Of a stretch of 64,000 nucleotides of DNA, positions 36,543-46,652 are shown piece by piece (positions within the stretch are counted from its first letter, which is position 1; each line of letters starts with the position of its first letter). The notes under the pieces are model-generated. The model was given only the letters and a program-made list of their open reading frames with translations, was not told the DNA's origin and searched no databases. Origin of the DNA: Sulfitobacter aestuariivivens (GTDB lineage Bacteria > Pseudomonadota > Alphaproteobacteria > Rhodobacterales > Rhodobacteraceae); the NCBI RefSeq assembly GCF_014763045.1, contig NZ_JACTAG010000002.1, forward strand, positions 1,550,001-1,614,000, written 5' to 3'. Both the position numbers and the translations under genes were made by a program.

Positions 36543-36968
36543 ATGCACCCTACAGAAAAAATTGTTCGCCAGTTTCACGGGTCATGGGGACTGCGCGATC
36601 CTGACCGCGGGGCAGAAGTTATTTCAGATGATTGCGATTTTGAAGATATCGCTCGTCAAGAAAAACTCACCGGAAAGGAGGCGTACAAGGACGACTACTA
36701 TCGTTGGCGGGAGGCTTTTCCAGACGGTCTTTGCGAAATTGAGAACGTCATTGTCAGCCAATGCGGAGAATGGGCAACAGTTGAGTTCCGCAATAGCGGC
36801 ATTCACGCCGGTGTTCTGCGTTCTAGTCTTGGCAATTTTCAACCAACGGGAAAGAAAGCCGAAGTTCGCTATTGCTCCGTGATGAGAGTCAAAGACGGAA
36901 TGGTGGTCGAAGGCCGCGATTACTATGACAGCGCGACGATCGCCCGCCAATTGGGGTTGGTTGACTAG
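36543..36968 (+). CDS. SnoaL-like polyketide-cyclase/NTF2-fold protein
   Basis: A 141-residue alpha+beta barrel protein of the SnoaL/ester-cyclase type: IVRQFHGSWGLRDPDRG, FPDGLCEIENVIV, FQPTGKKAEVRYCSVMRV and MVVEGRDYYDSATIARQLG. Related proteins bind small hydrophobic ligands or act as isomerases; the role here is unknown. The gene and its surroundings are poorer in G+C than flanking DNA, which hints at later acquisition. It stands alone. Confidence 0.7.
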   Translation: MHPTEKIVRQFHGSWGLRDPDRGAEVISDDCDFEDIARQEKLTGKEAYKDDYYRWREAFPDGLCEIENVIVSQCGEWATVEFRNSGIHAGVLRSSLGNFQPTGKKAEVRYCSVMRVKDGMVVEGRDYYDSATIARQLGLVD

Positions 36969-37209
36969 CGCCGTGAGTTCTTTCTGCCGCGCACATCTTA
37001 CAGCCGTTGCAGAAACCGGGCGTTCGTGGCGTGGAGGAAGTGTCGGCTTCGTCCGCTTACGCAACATTTGCCACATTACGCAACGCGCACGGGGCGGGTT
37101 CCCTCACAAAACTGTAATGTGATCCGGGCCATATTTGCGCCCCCGGGCGGTTGATAAGCCTGTGTAATGACGTACCTAGGACCCAACGCATTACCAAAAG
37201 GGATATCTC

Positions 37210-38544
37210 ATGACCCGACTGCCACTTGTTGCGGTGCTTCTGGCCATTCTGACGGCGGGCTTTGCGCGCGCCAACGAAGCGGTGACGTATTTTACGCTTG
37301 ATAACGGGATGGAAGTGGTTGTGGTCGAGGATCATCGCGCGCCGGTGGTGCAGCAGATGGTGTGGTATCGGGCGGGATCGGCAGATGAGCCCAAGGGGTC
37401 TTCCGGGGTGGCGCATTTTCTTGAACATTTGTTGTTCAAGGCCACGGACAAGCTGGAGTCAGGTGAATTTTCCGCAACCGTGGCGGCGAATGGCGGGCGT
37501 GACAACGCCTTCACCAGTTATGATTACACGGCCTATCATCAGCGGATCGCGGCGGACCGGCTGGAACTGATGATGTCAATGGAGGCAGACCGGATGCGCA
37601 ACATCCGCCTGACGCCCGAAGACATCCGGACCGAAAGGGACGTGATCATCGAAGAGCGCAACCAGCGGACTGAAAACAGCCCCGGTGCGCTGATGGGCGA
37701 GCAGATGAATGCGATGCAGTTCCTCAATCACCGCTATGGCACCCCGATCATCGGCTGGATGCACGAGATGGAAGAGCTGGACATGGCCGATGCGCTTGGC
37801 TTTTACGAGACCTATTACGCGCCCAACAATGCGATCCTTGTGGTGTCTGGCGATGTAGAGCCCGACGCGGTGCGCGCATTGGCTGAGACGTACTATGGCG
37901 TGATCCCGGCCAATCCGGATCTGCCCGAACGCGTGCGCACGCAGGAGCCGCCCCAGACCGCCGCGCGTCGGCTGACGTTCAAGGACGACCGTGTGGCACA
38001 GCCCTATATCAGCCGGTCCTATCTGGCGCCTGAGCGCGACCCCGGCGCGCAGGAAAAGGCTGCCGCGCTGACCATTCTGGCAGAAATTCTGGGGGGCGGT
38101 ACGACATCCTATCTTGCCGAAAAGATGCAGTTCGACACCCAATTGGCGACCTACACGGGGGCGTTCTATCGGGGCAGTACGCTGGACGATGCGACCTTTG
38201 ATATGGCGGTGGTCCCGGCGGCGGGCGTGTCGCTGCAAGACGCCGAAGACGCGATGGATGCGGCCCTTGAGAGTTTCATGAAAGAGGGCATCGACGCCGA
38301 ACAGCTGGAGCGCATCAAGCTGCAGATCAGGGCGGATCAGATCTATGCCCGCGACGATGCCGACCGTGTCGGCAGCCGCTATGGCAGTGCGCTGGCCATC
38401 GGGCTGAGCGTGCGGGATGTGCAGGAATGGCCTGACCTGCTGCAGGCTGTCACAGCCGAAGATATCATGGCGGTCGCCGCCGAGGTCCTGCAGCCCGAAC
38501 TGTCCGTCACCGGATGGCTGATGAAAGAGGAGGCCACGCAATGA
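37210..38544 (+). CDS. M16 family zinc metallopeptidase, catalytic subunit
   Basis: A 444-residue insulinase-family protein with signal peptide (MTRLPLVAVLLAILTAGFA) and the inverted zinc motif HFLEH (His69, Glu72, His73) plus the downstream acidic ligand in ERDVIIEERNQ. A second peptidase_M16_C domain follows. It should degrade peptides in the periplasm together with the partner encoded next, to which it is coupled by an ATGA overlap. AAAAGGG precedes the start. Confidence 0.92.
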   Translation: MTRLPLVAVLLAILTAGFARANEAVTYFTLDNGMEVVVVEDHRAPVVQQMVWYRAGSADEPKGSSGVAHFLEHLLFKATDKLESGEFSATVAANGGRDNAFTSYDYTAYHQRIAADRLELMMSMEADRMRNIRLTPEDIRTERDVIIEERNQRTENSPGALMGEQMNAMQFLNHRYGTPIIGWMHEMEELDMADALGFYETYYAPNNAILVVSGDVEPDAVRALAETYYGVIPANPDLPERVRTQEPPQTAARRLTFKDDRVAQPYISRSYLAPERDPGAQEKAAALTILAEILGGGTTSYLAEKMQFDTQLATYTGAFYRGSTLDDATFDMAVVPAAGVSLQDAEDAMDAALESFMKEGIDAEQLERIKLQIRADQIYARDDADRVGSRYGSALAIGLSVRDVQEWPDLLQAVTAEDIMAVAAEVLQPELSVTGWLMKEEATQ

Positions 38545-39857
38545 GGCTGATCACCGCTGCATTTCTGGTCCTGATGGCGGCCCTGCCCGCGCGTGCCGAA
38601 GTTGACATCAAGTCCGTCACCAGCGCGGGTGGCATTACCGCCTGGCTGGTTGAGGACCATTCGATCCCCTTCGTTGCGCTTGAAATCCGCTTTCGCGGGG
38701 GGGCGTCGCTTGACGCGCCGGGCAAGCGCGGCGCGACCAATCTGATGACGGCGCTTCTGGAAGAGGGGGCCGCAGATATGGATGCGCGCGCCTTCAGCCG
38801 CGCATCTGAGGCTCTGGCGACCTCCTTTGGCTTTGACGTGAGCAACGACCGGCTGTCCGTCTCGGCGCGGTTTCTGACCGAGAACAGGGATGCATCCGTC
38901 GCCCTGCTGCGCGATGCGCTGATCGCGCCACGGTTCGATGCGGAGGCGATCGAGCGGGTGCGCGGGCAGGTGCTGTCGGTCATCCAGTCCGACCTCAAAG
39001 ACCCAAGCGAGATCGCATCAGCCACGTTCAACCGCATCGCTTTTGGCGATCACCCTTACGGGTCATCGCTGAACGGCACACAAGAAAGTGTCGCGGCCCT
39101 GACGCGCGATGACCTGATCGCGGCCAAAGATGCGGTCATGGCCCGAGACCGCATTTACGTGAGTGCTGTGGGGGACATCACGCCCGAGGATCTGGGTGTG
39201 CTGATGGACACGCTTTTTGCCGATCTGCCGCAGACCGGTGCACCGATGCCGCGCCGGGCCGATGTCGATATCCCGCCCGGGGTCACGGTTGTCGATTTCC
39301 CGACACCGCAGAGTGTCGCGTTGTTCGGGCAGCAGGGCATCAAGCAAAGCGACCCGGATTTCTTCGCGGCGCATATCCTCAATCACGTGCTGGGGGGCGG
39401 GTCTTTTGAAAGCCGCCTGATGAGCGAAGTGCGCGAAAAGCGGGGGCTGACCTATGGTGTCTATTCCTATCTGGTGCCGCGTGATCTGGCAGAGGTCTAT
39501 CTGGGTCAGGTCAGTTCCGCCAATGACCGCATCGCTCAGGCGGTCGAGGTCATTCGCGATGAATGGCAAAAGGCCGCACAAGACGGGCTGACGGATCAAG
39601 AGTTGAAGGACGCCAAGACCTATATCACCGGGGCCTACCCGTTGCGGTTTGACGGCAACGTGCCCATTGCGAATATTCTGGTGGGCATGCAGATGATCGG
39701 TCTGCCGATCGACTATATCGCCACGCGCAACGACAAGGTCGAGGCGGTCACCCAGGGCGATATCAAACGTGTTGCGGGCGAACTGCTGGACCCGGAGGGG
39801 CTGCATTTCGTGGTGGTTGGGCAGCCCGAAGGGTTGGAAACAACCGTGGGCGACTGA
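38541..39857 (+). CDS. M16 family peptidase-like partner lacking the zinc motif
   Basis: A 438-residue exported M16 protein. The position of HxxEH reads RGATNLMTALLEEGA, with no metal ligands, whereas the R/Y substrate-binding motif REKRGLTYGVYSY of non-catalytic subunits is present. This is the usual second half of bacterial M16 heterodimers (as in mitochondrial processing peptidase). Start ATG at 38541 overlaps the upstream stop; an earlier in-frame start would bury the signal peptide. Confidence 0.9.
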   Translation: MRLITAAFLVLMAALPARAEVDIKSVTSAGGITAWLVEDHSIPFVALEIRFRGGASLDAPGKRGATNLMTALLEEGAADMDARAFSRASEALATSFGFDVSNDRLSVSARFLTENRDASVALLRDALIAPRFDAEAIERVRGQVLSVIQSDLKDPSEIASATFNRIAFGDHPYGSSLNGTQESVAALTRDDLIAAKDAVMARDRIYVSAVGDITPEDLGVLMDTLFADLPQTGAPMPRRADVDIPPGVTVVDFPTPQSVALFGQQGIKQSDPDFFAAHILNHVLGGGSFESRLMSEVREKRGLTYGVYSYLVPRDLAEVYLGQVSSANDRIAQAVEVIRDEWQKAAQDGLTDQELKDAKTYITGAYPLRFDGNVPIANILVGMQMIGLPIDYIATRNDKVEAVTQGDIKRVAGELLDPEGLHFVVVGQPEGLETTVGD

Positions 39858-39878
39858 CACCCAGGGTGGGCAGATAGC

Positions 39879-42224
39879 CTACTCTCCGTAAGGGACCCAG
39901 ATGTTCTTGACCTCGGTCGCGGCTTCCAGAAACGCGCGGCCCTCACCGTCGGATGTCATCCAGTCGCGGGCCATGCCGTGGTTCACCCATGTCCGCTTGA
40001 GGTTGCCGGCGGCGGCTTTCTCGATCACGGCGGAATGCGCGGCGGCGCCAAAGCTCCAGACCGCGTCGACATCGAGATGACGCGCCATAGGCTCTGCCAG
40101 ATCGGCATGCGCGCCTGTTAGGATGTTGACCACGCCCGCCGGGACGTCGGATGTCTCGAGCACCTGGACAAAGTCGGTCGCGGCCAGCGGGAAGGGTTCT
40201 GACGCGGCCAGGATCACGCGGTTGCCCATGGCGATCGCGGGTGCCATGCACGACACCAATCCCAGCAGCGGTGCCTCGTCCGGGCAGATCGCGCCGATCA
40301 CGCCCACGGGTTCCTTCATCGCGAGCGCCACACCCCGGATTGGCACGCCGTGCACCTGCCCGTCATATTTGTCGGCCCAGGCGGCATAGGTAAACAGACG
40401 CTGCACGGCGGCGTCGACCTCTTTCGCGCCTGATCTGCTGCCGGTGAGATTATTCAGCCGATCGGCAAATTCCGCGTGCCGCACGACAAGATTTTCCGCG
40501 ATGAAATAGAGGATCTGCGCGCGCAGATGTCCGGTGGTTGCCGACCAGCCTTTTGCGGCGTGCGCCGCCTCGACCGCATTGCGCAGGTCCTTGCGGTTGG
40601 CCAGCGAGGCATGCCCCAAAAGCGCGCCGTTCTTGCTGTAGACCCCGCGCGAATAACCGCCATCGGGCCGCGCCTGCTTGCCTGCGATGTAAAGTTTGGC
40701 TGTGCGGTCCACCGTATCCTGGGGCGCGCCGTCGCCCTCGAACGCCGCGATTTCCTTGAGCGGTCTGCGGGTGCCTTTGGGCCTGGTGTAGGCTGCCAGC
40801 CCTTCCCAGCCCCCCTCGCGGCCAAAGCCACTTTCACGCACGCCGCCAAATCCGGCGGCGGCATCCATGAGGTTGGTGCCGTTGATCCAGACAATGCCGG
40901 TTCTGAGCTTGGGGGCGATATCAAGTGCGAGGTTCACATTCTCTGACCAGACCGTCGCGGCCAGTCCGTAGCGCGTGTTGTTGGCCAGCTGTACGGCCTC
41001 TTCGGGGGTGCGGAAGGTGGTTGAGACCAGTACGGGGCCAAAGATTTCTTCCTGCATCAGCGTATCGGCGGGATGCAAACCGGTGATCAGCGTTGGCGGG
41101 TAGAAACACCCCGCCTCGGGCACATCCACGTCCGCCACAAAGCGTTCCCCGGCGGGGTTGGCGTTGATCATCTCGCTGACCGACTGCAATTGCACCGGGT
41201 CCACCAGCGTGCCCACATCAATGCTTTTGTCCAAGGGATCGCCAAGGCGCAGTTTGCCCATGCGCGTGCGCAGCTTGGCATAAAACAGATCGGCCACCGG
41301 TTCGTGCACCAGCAGTCGCGAGCCTGCACAGCACACCTGACCCTGATTGAACCAGATCGCGTCGACCAGGCCTTCGACGGCGGAATCGAGATCGGCGTCA
41401 TCAAAGACGATGTAGGGTGATTTGCCGCCCAGCTCGAGCGTGAGCGCCTTGCCGGATCCTGCTGTCGCTGCGCGGATGCGGCGGCCCACGTCCGTCGATC
41501 CGGTAAAGGCGATCTTGTCGATATCGTCATGCGCCACGATCATTTCGCCCACGGCCCCGTCGCCGGTGACGATATTCACGACACCTTTCGGAAGCCCGGC
41601 CTGAAGACAGATATCCGCAAACAGCAACGCGGTCAGCGACGTGTACTCGGCAGGTTTGAGGACCACGGTATTGCCCATCGCAAGCGCGGGCGCGACTTTC
41701 CATGCCAGCATCAACAGCGGGAAGTTCCACGGGATGATCTGCCCGCAGACGCCAATCGCCTGCGCATCGGGCAGTTCGCTGTCCATCAGTTGGGCCATGC
41801 CCGCGTGATAGTAGAAATGGCGCTGCGCCAGCGGCACGTCGATGTCGCGCGCCTCGCGGATGGGTTTGCCGTTGTCCATCACCTCAAGCACAGCGAAAAG
41901 ACGCGCATGTTTCTGCAAGAGCCGCGCCAGCGCATAGATATACCGTGCGCGGCCCGGGCCGCCCAGCTTCTCCCATTTTGGCTGCGCCCGACGGGCGGCT
42001 TTGACGGCGGCATCCACATCGTTCTGAGTTGCCTGTGACAGGGACGCCAGAACATTTCCATTGGCCGGGTTCTTGGCCTCAAAACCATCGGAAGGCGTGG
42101 TAAATGCGCCGTCGATGAAATGACCAAAGCGATCGCCCTGGTCCACCAGCCACGCCAGCGCTTCTGCAGCGGACTCAGGGGCCGCCCCATATTCCATCGT
42201 TTCGAATATCTCGGGGATGGTCAT
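39879..42224 (-). CDS. double-domain aldehyde dehydrogenase
   Basis: A 781-residue fusion of two ALDH domains. The first (to about residue 480) is complete: [25 protein letters not shown], the general base in [10 protein letters not shown] and the nucleophile in [15 protein letters not shown]. The second keeps the fold ([31 protein letters not shown]) but lacks the catalytic cysteine. It oxidises an aldehyde with NAD(P)+. It follows deoC by 34 bases, so a role in acetaldehyde removal from deoxyribose-phosphate cleavage is likely. AAGGGTG precedes ATG 42224. Confidence 0.9.
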   Translation of the reverse strand: MTIPEIFETMEYGAAPESAAEALAWLVDQGDRFGHFIDGAFTTPSDGFEAKNPANGNVLASLSQATQNDVDAAVKAARRAQPKWEKLGGPGRARYIYALARLLQKHARLFAVLEVMDNGKPIREARDIDVPLAQRHFYYHAGMAQLMDSELPDAQAIGVCGQIIPWNFPLLMLAWKVAPALAMGNTVVLKPAEYTSLTALLFADICLQAGLPKGVVNIVTGDGAVGEMIVAHDDIDKIAFTGSTDVGRRIRAATAGSGKALTLELGGKSPYIVFDDADLDSAVEGLVDAIWFNQGQVCCAGSRLLVHEPVADLFYAKLRTRMGKLRLGDPLDKSIDVGTLVDPVQLQSVSEMINANPAGERFVADVDVPEAGCFYPPTLITGLHPADTLMQEEIFGPVLVSTTFRTPEEAVQLANNTRYGLAATVWSENVNLALDIAPKLRTGIVWINGTNLMDAAAGFGGVRESGFGREGGWEGLAAYTRPKGTRRPLKEIAAFEGDGAPQDTVDRTAKLYIAGKQARPDGGYSRGVYSKNGALLGHASLANRKDLRNAVEAAHAAKGWSATTGHLRAQILYFIAENLVVRHAEFADRLNNLTGSRSGAKEVDAAVQRLFTYAAWADKYDGQVHGVPIRGVALAMKEPVGVIGAICPDEAPLLGLVSCMAPAIAMGNRVILAASEPFPLAATDFVQVLETSDVPAGVVNILTGAHADLAEPMARHLDVDAVWSFGAAAHSAVIEKAAAGNLKRTWVNHGMARDWMTSDGEGRAFLEAATEVKNIWVPYGE

Positions 42225-42258
42225 GCTTTCACCCTTTTTCAAATACCTAATTCCGACG

Positions 42259-43263
42259 TCAGCCAACTGCGTGCCGGTAGGCGGCGGAGTAGCTGCCGGT
42301 GACGTAATGCTCCAGCTGCCGTTCGATGTCCGTGAGCAGCGATGAGGCGCCAAAACGGAACAGATCTGGGCGCGTCCAGCGGTCGCCCAACTCTTCCTTC
42401 ATCAGTGCGAGGTAGGTGACCGCGTCTTTCGCCTTTGAGATACCGCCCGCAGGTTTGTAGCCGACGCGCAGCCCGGTGCGGTCGTAAAAGTCGCGGATCG
42501 CGCGGATCATTACCAGACTGACAGGCAGGGTCGCGTTCACGCTTTCCTTGCCGGTGGAGGTCTTGATGAAATCGGCCCCGGCCATCATGCACACAAGGCT
42601 GGCGCGCGCGACATTGCGCAGGGTGCCCAGCTCGCCGGTGGCGAGGATCGCCTTGACATGGGCATCGCCGCAGGCGGCGCGCATCGCGGCCATTTCGTCA
42701 TAAAGCGCCTGCCAGTTGCCCATCAGCACATGGCGCCGCGAGATGACGATGTCGATCTCGGTGGCGCCGGCCTCGACGCTCATCTCGATTTCGCGCAGGC
42801 GCAGCTCGAACGGGGACAGGCCCGCCGGAAAGCCGGTCGAGACGGCGGCGATCGGGATATCCGTGCCCTGCAGGGCCTCGACGGCAGCCGGGATCATGTC
42901 ATGATAGACGCAGACCGCCCCGGTGGTGATCGGTGCCATGCCCAGTGCGTCGAGGATTGCGGGGGCCACGGGCTGTTTTGCCTTGGCGCAAAGCCGCTGC
43001 ACGCGGCGCGCGGTGTCGTCGCCCGAAAGCGTTGTCAGATCGATGCAGGTGATCGCGCGCAAGAGCCAGGCCGCCTGATGCGCTTTCTTGACTGACCGGC
43101 GTGTGCCGATGGTGCCGGCACGCCGCTCAATCGCCGAGGTGTTGGCCTGCACGGAACGGACCCAGTTCATGTCGAGCGGCAGGCCGGGATTGCGCGGTTC
43201 CGTGACCTGCGGCAGGTGACCGTGCGATGCGGCAACGACGGGGTCTGTGGTTGTGGTGGACAT
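42259..43263 (-). CDS. deoC: deoxyribose-phosphate aldolase
   Basis: A 334-residue DeoC: CIDLTTLSGDDT, KAILATGELG and the Schiff-base lysine motif DFIKTSTGKES, then GYKPAGGISKAKDA, are all intact. It splits 2-deoxyribose-5-phosphate into glyceraldehyde-3-phosphate and acetaldehyde. The length includes an N-terminal extension common in alphaproteobacterial DeoC. ATG at 43263 follows GGAG; the aldehyde dehydrogenase is directly downstream in the same operon. Confidence 0.93.
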   Translation of the reverse strand: MSTTTTDPVVAASHGHLPQVTEPRNPGLPLDMNWVRSVQANTSAIERRAGTIGTRRSVKKAHQAAWLLRAITCIDLTTLSGDDTARRVQRLCAKAKQPVAPAILDALGMAPITTGAVCVYHDMIPAAVEALQGTDIPIAAVSTGFPAGLSPFELRLREIEMSVEAGATEIDIVISRRHVLMGNWQALYDEMAAMRAACGDAHVKAILATGELGTLRNVARASLVCMMAGADFIKTSTGKESVNATLPVSLVMIRAIRDFYDRTGLRVGYKPAGGISKAKDAVTYLALMKEELGDRWTRPDLFRFGASSLLTDIERQLEHYVTGSYSAAYRHAVG

Positions 43264-43433
43264 GCGTGATCTCCGGCGGGGCCATGAGGGCGTTAAGGTG
43301 CCACGCGCGCCGGGCAGGCGCAAGCGGCGCTGCCCTCCGGTCATCTGCGCGAAAACTGCACAAACGGCCAGCAACCTTTGCACTTGGTGCGGCGATACAG
43401 ACCTCAGGTAAGAAAACCGAAAGAGGCAAAGGC

Positions 43434-44915
43434 ATGAAGACTTTTCTGATCCGTGGCGTTCCCGAGGCCCTGCAGCAAGACGGCTGGTGGCTGAACGCGC
43501 CGCCGCCGCAGCCACCCGCGCGCACCGCTGCACGTGGCGCGACACAGCCGCCTGTCTGGCGGGCAGGGCTGTTGCTGGCGCTCATTGCGCTGGGGGATCT
43601 TTTGGTCTGGCAGGTCGCGCCGGGGCTTTCCCTTGCGGTCTTTGGGGCGGCCCTTGTGCTGGCCGCCATTCTGGCCGTGGAGGTGACATTGAGCCTGCGG
43701 GCGCAGGGCCAGATTGCCGCTGGTCTTACGCTGGCGCTGTGCCCGCTTGTCGAACTGGTCCAGCCGCTGTCGCTGCTGATCGCCGTTCTGGGCATCTCGG
43801 CGATCCTGGTGCTGATTGCGGGGCTCAGACGGGGACAATTGGCGCTTGGCATGCTGCGGTTGTGGCCTTGTGGCGCCCGGCAGGGGTTTGCGGATCTCAG
43901 GCAGGGCGTTGGGGGCCGGGGGGACCGGGATGTTTCCGGCAGCATCGGTCGGGCGGTTCTGGGCTGGCTGATGCCGGTGGCCATGGGGCTGGTTTTCGTC
44001 TGGCTATTGCTGATCGCCAATCCCATCGCCGAGCAATGGCTGGAAAGGTTCTGGGACAGCGACCTGAAGATGCCGGACCCCGGTCGGATGATTTTCTGGC
44101 TGTGCCTTGCCCCGGTGATTTGGACCGCCCTCAGCATCGCGCAGATGCGCGAGCGGCTGGCGGCAGCGCCCCGCCTTGCAAAGGCGGGTCCCGCGCCGAT
44201 CGGCCTGATCAATCCCGCTTCGGTCAGCCGTGCGCTGGTGTTGTTCAATGCCGTCTTTGCGGTCCAGACGGGACTGGATGTGGTCTATCTTTACGGGGGT
44301 GTCGGCCTGCCCGAGGGGATCACCTATGCCGAATATGCTCATCGCGGTGCTTATCCGTTGGTGGTGACGGGGTTGCTGGCAGGTGGATTTGCTTTGCTAA
44401 GCCGCCGCTGGGTTCAGGGCAGCTACATGCTGCGCGTCCTGCTGATGCTGTTTGTCGCGCAGAATGTGGCGCTTGTGATCAGTTCATTGGTCAGGTTGGA
44501 ACTTTACATCGAGGTGTACGGGCTGACCCGTCTGCGCATGGCCGCAGCAATCTGGATGGGGCTGACGGCATCGGGGCTGGCGCTGATCCTGTGGCAGGTC
44601 TGGCAAGGGCGGGACAACCACTGGCTGGTGTTGCGGGGCGGGGCGTTGACGGCGGCGGTTGTGTACGTCTGCGCCTTTATCAGCTTTGACGCTGCAATCG
44701 CACGGTACAACCTTGGCCATGATGTGACCCCGGACCGCTATTATCTATGTAACCTTGGCGATGCGGCAAAACCTGTGATCGCCGCCCATGACCGGAACCT
44801 ATGTGCCACACGCCAGATGCGTATCGTTGCGCCCGACGACTGGCGCGAATGGGGCTTTCGCAACTGGCGGGCGCGCACTAGCCTCGCGGCACTGGACACC
44901 GGAAACCGCCCATGA
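43434..44915 (+). CDS. DUF4173 integral membrane protein
   Basis: A 493-residue membrane protein with about ten helices and the DUF4173 core (FNAVFAVQTGLDVVYLYGG, YAEYAHRGAYPLVVTGLLAGG, YIEVYGLTRLRMAA). The C-terminal 60 residues are soluble, with GHDVTPDRYYLCNLG. Function unknown. Its stop overlaps the response-regulator start (ATGA), placing it in one operon with a two-component system; a sensory or envelope role is a reasonable inference. GAGGCAAAGG precedes ATG 43434. Confidence 0.82.
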   Translation: MKTFLIRGVPEALQQDGWWLNAPPPQPPARTAARGATQPPVWRAGLLLALIALGDLLVWQVAPGLSLAVFGAALVLAAILAVEVTLSLRAQGQIAAGLTLALCPLVELVQPLSLLIAVLGISAILVLIAGLRRGQLALGMLRLWPCGARQGFADLRQGVGGRGDRDVSGSIGRAVLGWLMPVAMGLVFVWLLLIANPIAEQWLERFWDSDLKMPDPGRMIFWLCLAPVIWTALSIAQMRERLAAAPRLAKAGPAPIGLINPASVSRALVLFNAVFAVQTGLDVVYLYGGVGLPEGITYAEYAHRGAYPLVVTGLLAGGFALLSRRWVQGSYMLRVLLMLFVAQNVALVISSLVRLELYIEVYGLTRLRMAAAIWMGLTASGLALILWQVWQGRDNHWLVLRGGALTAAVVYVCAFISFDAAIARYNLGHDVTPDRYYLCNLGDAAKPVIAAHDRNLCATRQMRIVAPDDWREWGFRNWRARTSLAALDTGNRP

Positions 44916-45604
44916 GCTCGCATATTCTGATTGTTGATGATGACCCGCAAATCCGCAGTGTTCTGCGGATCGCGCTGAAACAGGCGGGCATGCAGATTAG
45001 CGAGGCAGGAGACGGGGCCGAGGGGCTGGCCAAGGCGCGGTCGGGTCGGTTTGACCTTGTTGTGCTGGATATCGGACTGCCCGAAATGGACGGGCTTGAG
45101 GTGTGCCGCGCGTTGCGCGCGGGCGACCAGACACCGGTCTTGTTTCTGACCGCGCGCGATGACGAGATTGACCGCGTTCTGGGGTTTGAGCTGGGGGGGG
45201 ACGACTATGTCACCAAACCGTTCTCGCCGCGTGAACTTGTTGCGCGGATCAAGGCGATCCTCAAGCGCAGCGGCGGACACCCTGACGCGCTGATTGGGGC
45301 CTTGCAGCGCGGCAGCTTGCAGATCGACCCCGCGCGGCACCTGTGTCTGGTGGCGGGCGCGCCGACCCCGTTGACCGCACGCGAAATGGGCATTCTCGCG
45401 CATCTGATGGCCCGCCCTGATCAGGTTGTGCCGCGCCCGGCGCTGACCGATGCGGTCTATGGCGCGCATGTCCATGTTTCGGACCGCACCGTTGACAGCC
45501 ATCTGCGCAATCTGCGCGCCAAGCTTGCGGCGGCGGGGTGTGACGACGCCATCGAGACGGTGCATGGCGTCGGTATCCGGATGGGATCATGTCGCAGCAG
45601 GTAA
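44912..45604 (+). CDS. OmpR-family response regulator
   Basis: A 230-residue regulator: receiver domain with acidic pocket VDDD, phospho-acceptor D53 in VLDIGLPEMDG and K102 in YVTKPFSP; then an OmpR winged helix (PLTAREMGILAHLMARPDQVV, SDRTVDSHLRNLRAKL). It should bind DNA when phosphorylated by the histidine kinase encoded next, whose start it overlaps by 16 bases. Similar RR/HK pairs of CreBC type accompany membrane proteins. Confidence 0.92.
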   Translation: MSSHILIVDDDPQIRSVLRIALKQAGMQISEAGDGAEGLAKARSGRFDLVVLDIGLPEMDGLEVCRALRAGDQTPVLFLTARDDEIDRVLGFELGGDDYVTKPFSPRELVARIKAILKRSGGHPDALIGALQRGSLQIDPARHLCLVAGAPTPLTAREMGILAHLMARPDQVVPRPALTDAVYGAHVHVSDRTVDSHLRNLRAKLAAAGCDDAIETVHGVGIRMGSCRSR

Positions 45605-46533
45605 GGCGCAAATGGCGACCCCCGCTGGCCCTGATCATCATCGGGGCCATGGCCGGGATTGTCGCCCTGCCGGTGATCGGCATTGCGTATTTTCGCCTAG
45701 CGGGGAACATCCTGAGCTCGCGCGAAACGGTGCTGGTTCTCTTGGGGCTGGCCATCGTTGCCGCCGCCATTCTGGGGTATCTGCTGTGGCGGTTGGTGCT
45801 GCGTCCGGTGACCGCATTGACGCGCCACGCGCGGGCGATGAAGGCGGGCCGCGTCGGCGCGCCGCCGCCCGCCCAATTCGGCACGCCGGAGTTTTCCGAT
45901 CTGGGGCAAAGCGTGATTGATATGGGTGAGACACTGCACAATCGCGCGGCAGGCGTGCGGGCATATGCCGATCATGTGACCCATGAACTGAAATCCCCGC
46001 TGACGGCCATTACCGGGGCATCCGAGCTGCTGCAGGGGGCTGTGGATGATGCGGACCGCGCCGCCCTTGCCGACACGATCAAGGTCGCAGCGCAGCGGAT
46101 GGAAACATTGCTGAGTGACCTGCGCGACCACGCGGCTGCCGGTGGGGCGCGCAAAGAGGGTCACGCGATGTTGGGCAACGTTGCCGGGACGCTGACAGGG
46201 ATCGAGGCGTTCGTCGTCCGCGACGGTCGTGTGCCGATGCCAGCCGAAGATCTGCATGCCGTGCTTGTCCAGCTGGCGCAGAATGCCACAGGCCATGGGG
46301 CAACGCGTCTGGATCTGGAATGGGATGCGCCGGTGTTGCGTGTCGCCGACGATGGCACCGGCGTGGCGCAGGGCAATCAGGCGCGCATTTTCGATCCGTT
46401 TTTTACCACGACACGCACTGACGGCGGGACAGGGATGGGATTGAGCATCGTCAGAGCGATGGTCGAGGCCCACGGCGGCAAGATCGTGTTTGTGCAGGGC
46501 GATGGTGGCGCGCGCTTTGATATCACTTTCTAG
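45589..46533 (+). CDS. sensor histidine kinase
   Basis: A 314-residue kinase with two membrane helices (about 12-35 and 47-70) that leave almost no periplasmic loop, a HAMP-like linker, the H-box VTHELKSPLTA (His132) and an HATPase_c domain with LAQNATGHGATRL, VADDGTGV and GTGMGLSIVRAM. The very short extracytoplasmic part suggests it senses within the membrane or through the co-encoded DUF4173 protein. It overlaps the response-regulator gene. Confidence 0.9.
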   Translation: MSQQVRRKWRPPLALIIIGAMAGIVALPVIGIAYFRLAGNILSSRETVLVLLGLAIVAAAILGYLLWRLVLRPVTALTRHARAMKAGRVGAPPPAQFGTPEFSDLGQSVIDMGETLHNRAAGVRAYADHVTHELKSPLTAITGASELLQGAVDDADRAALADTIKVAAQRMETLLSDLRDHAAAGGARKEGHAMLGNVAGTLTGIEAFVVRDGRVPMPAEDLHAVLVQLAQNATGHGATRLDLEWDAPVLRVADDGTGVAQGNQARIFDPFFTTTRTDGGTGMGLSIVRAMVEAHGGKIVFVQGDGGARFDITF

Positions 46534-46562
46534 ACGACATTTTAATGGATTCAGGCGCTTGG

Positions 46563-46585
46563 CCGCCTGTTTCGCAGGCGGTTCT
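46563..46585 (+). terminator. putative terminator after the two-component operon
   Basis: CCGCCTG and CAGGCGG pair around five bases, followed by TTCT; 29 bases past the kinase stop. The T-run is short, so efficiency is uncertain. Confidence 0.5.
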
Positions 46586-46617
46586 CTGGAATGCTTCTGA
46601 GAATCACTTGCAACTGG

Positions 46618-46647
46618 TTGACTTGTTGCGAATGGATCGCATATTAC
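46618..46647 (+). promoter_or_regulatory. promoter with internal palindrome for metal ABC operon
   Basis: TTGACT (46618-46623) and TATTAC (46642-46647), 18 bases apart, resemble -35/-10 elements. The spacer holds TGCGA-N5-TCGCA (46627-46641), and CAAC-TG-GTTG (46611-46620) overlaps the -35, both possible metalloregulator sites. The -10 ends five bases before the ATG at 46653. Confidence 0.5.
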
Positions 46648-46652
46648 ACTGT

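Noticed and set aside
43127..44689. Several long frames on both strands over the DUF4173 gene
   Set aside because: Arginine/proline/glycine-rich translations with no family features; the rightward membrane protein from 43434 has coherent helices and is coupled to the next gene.
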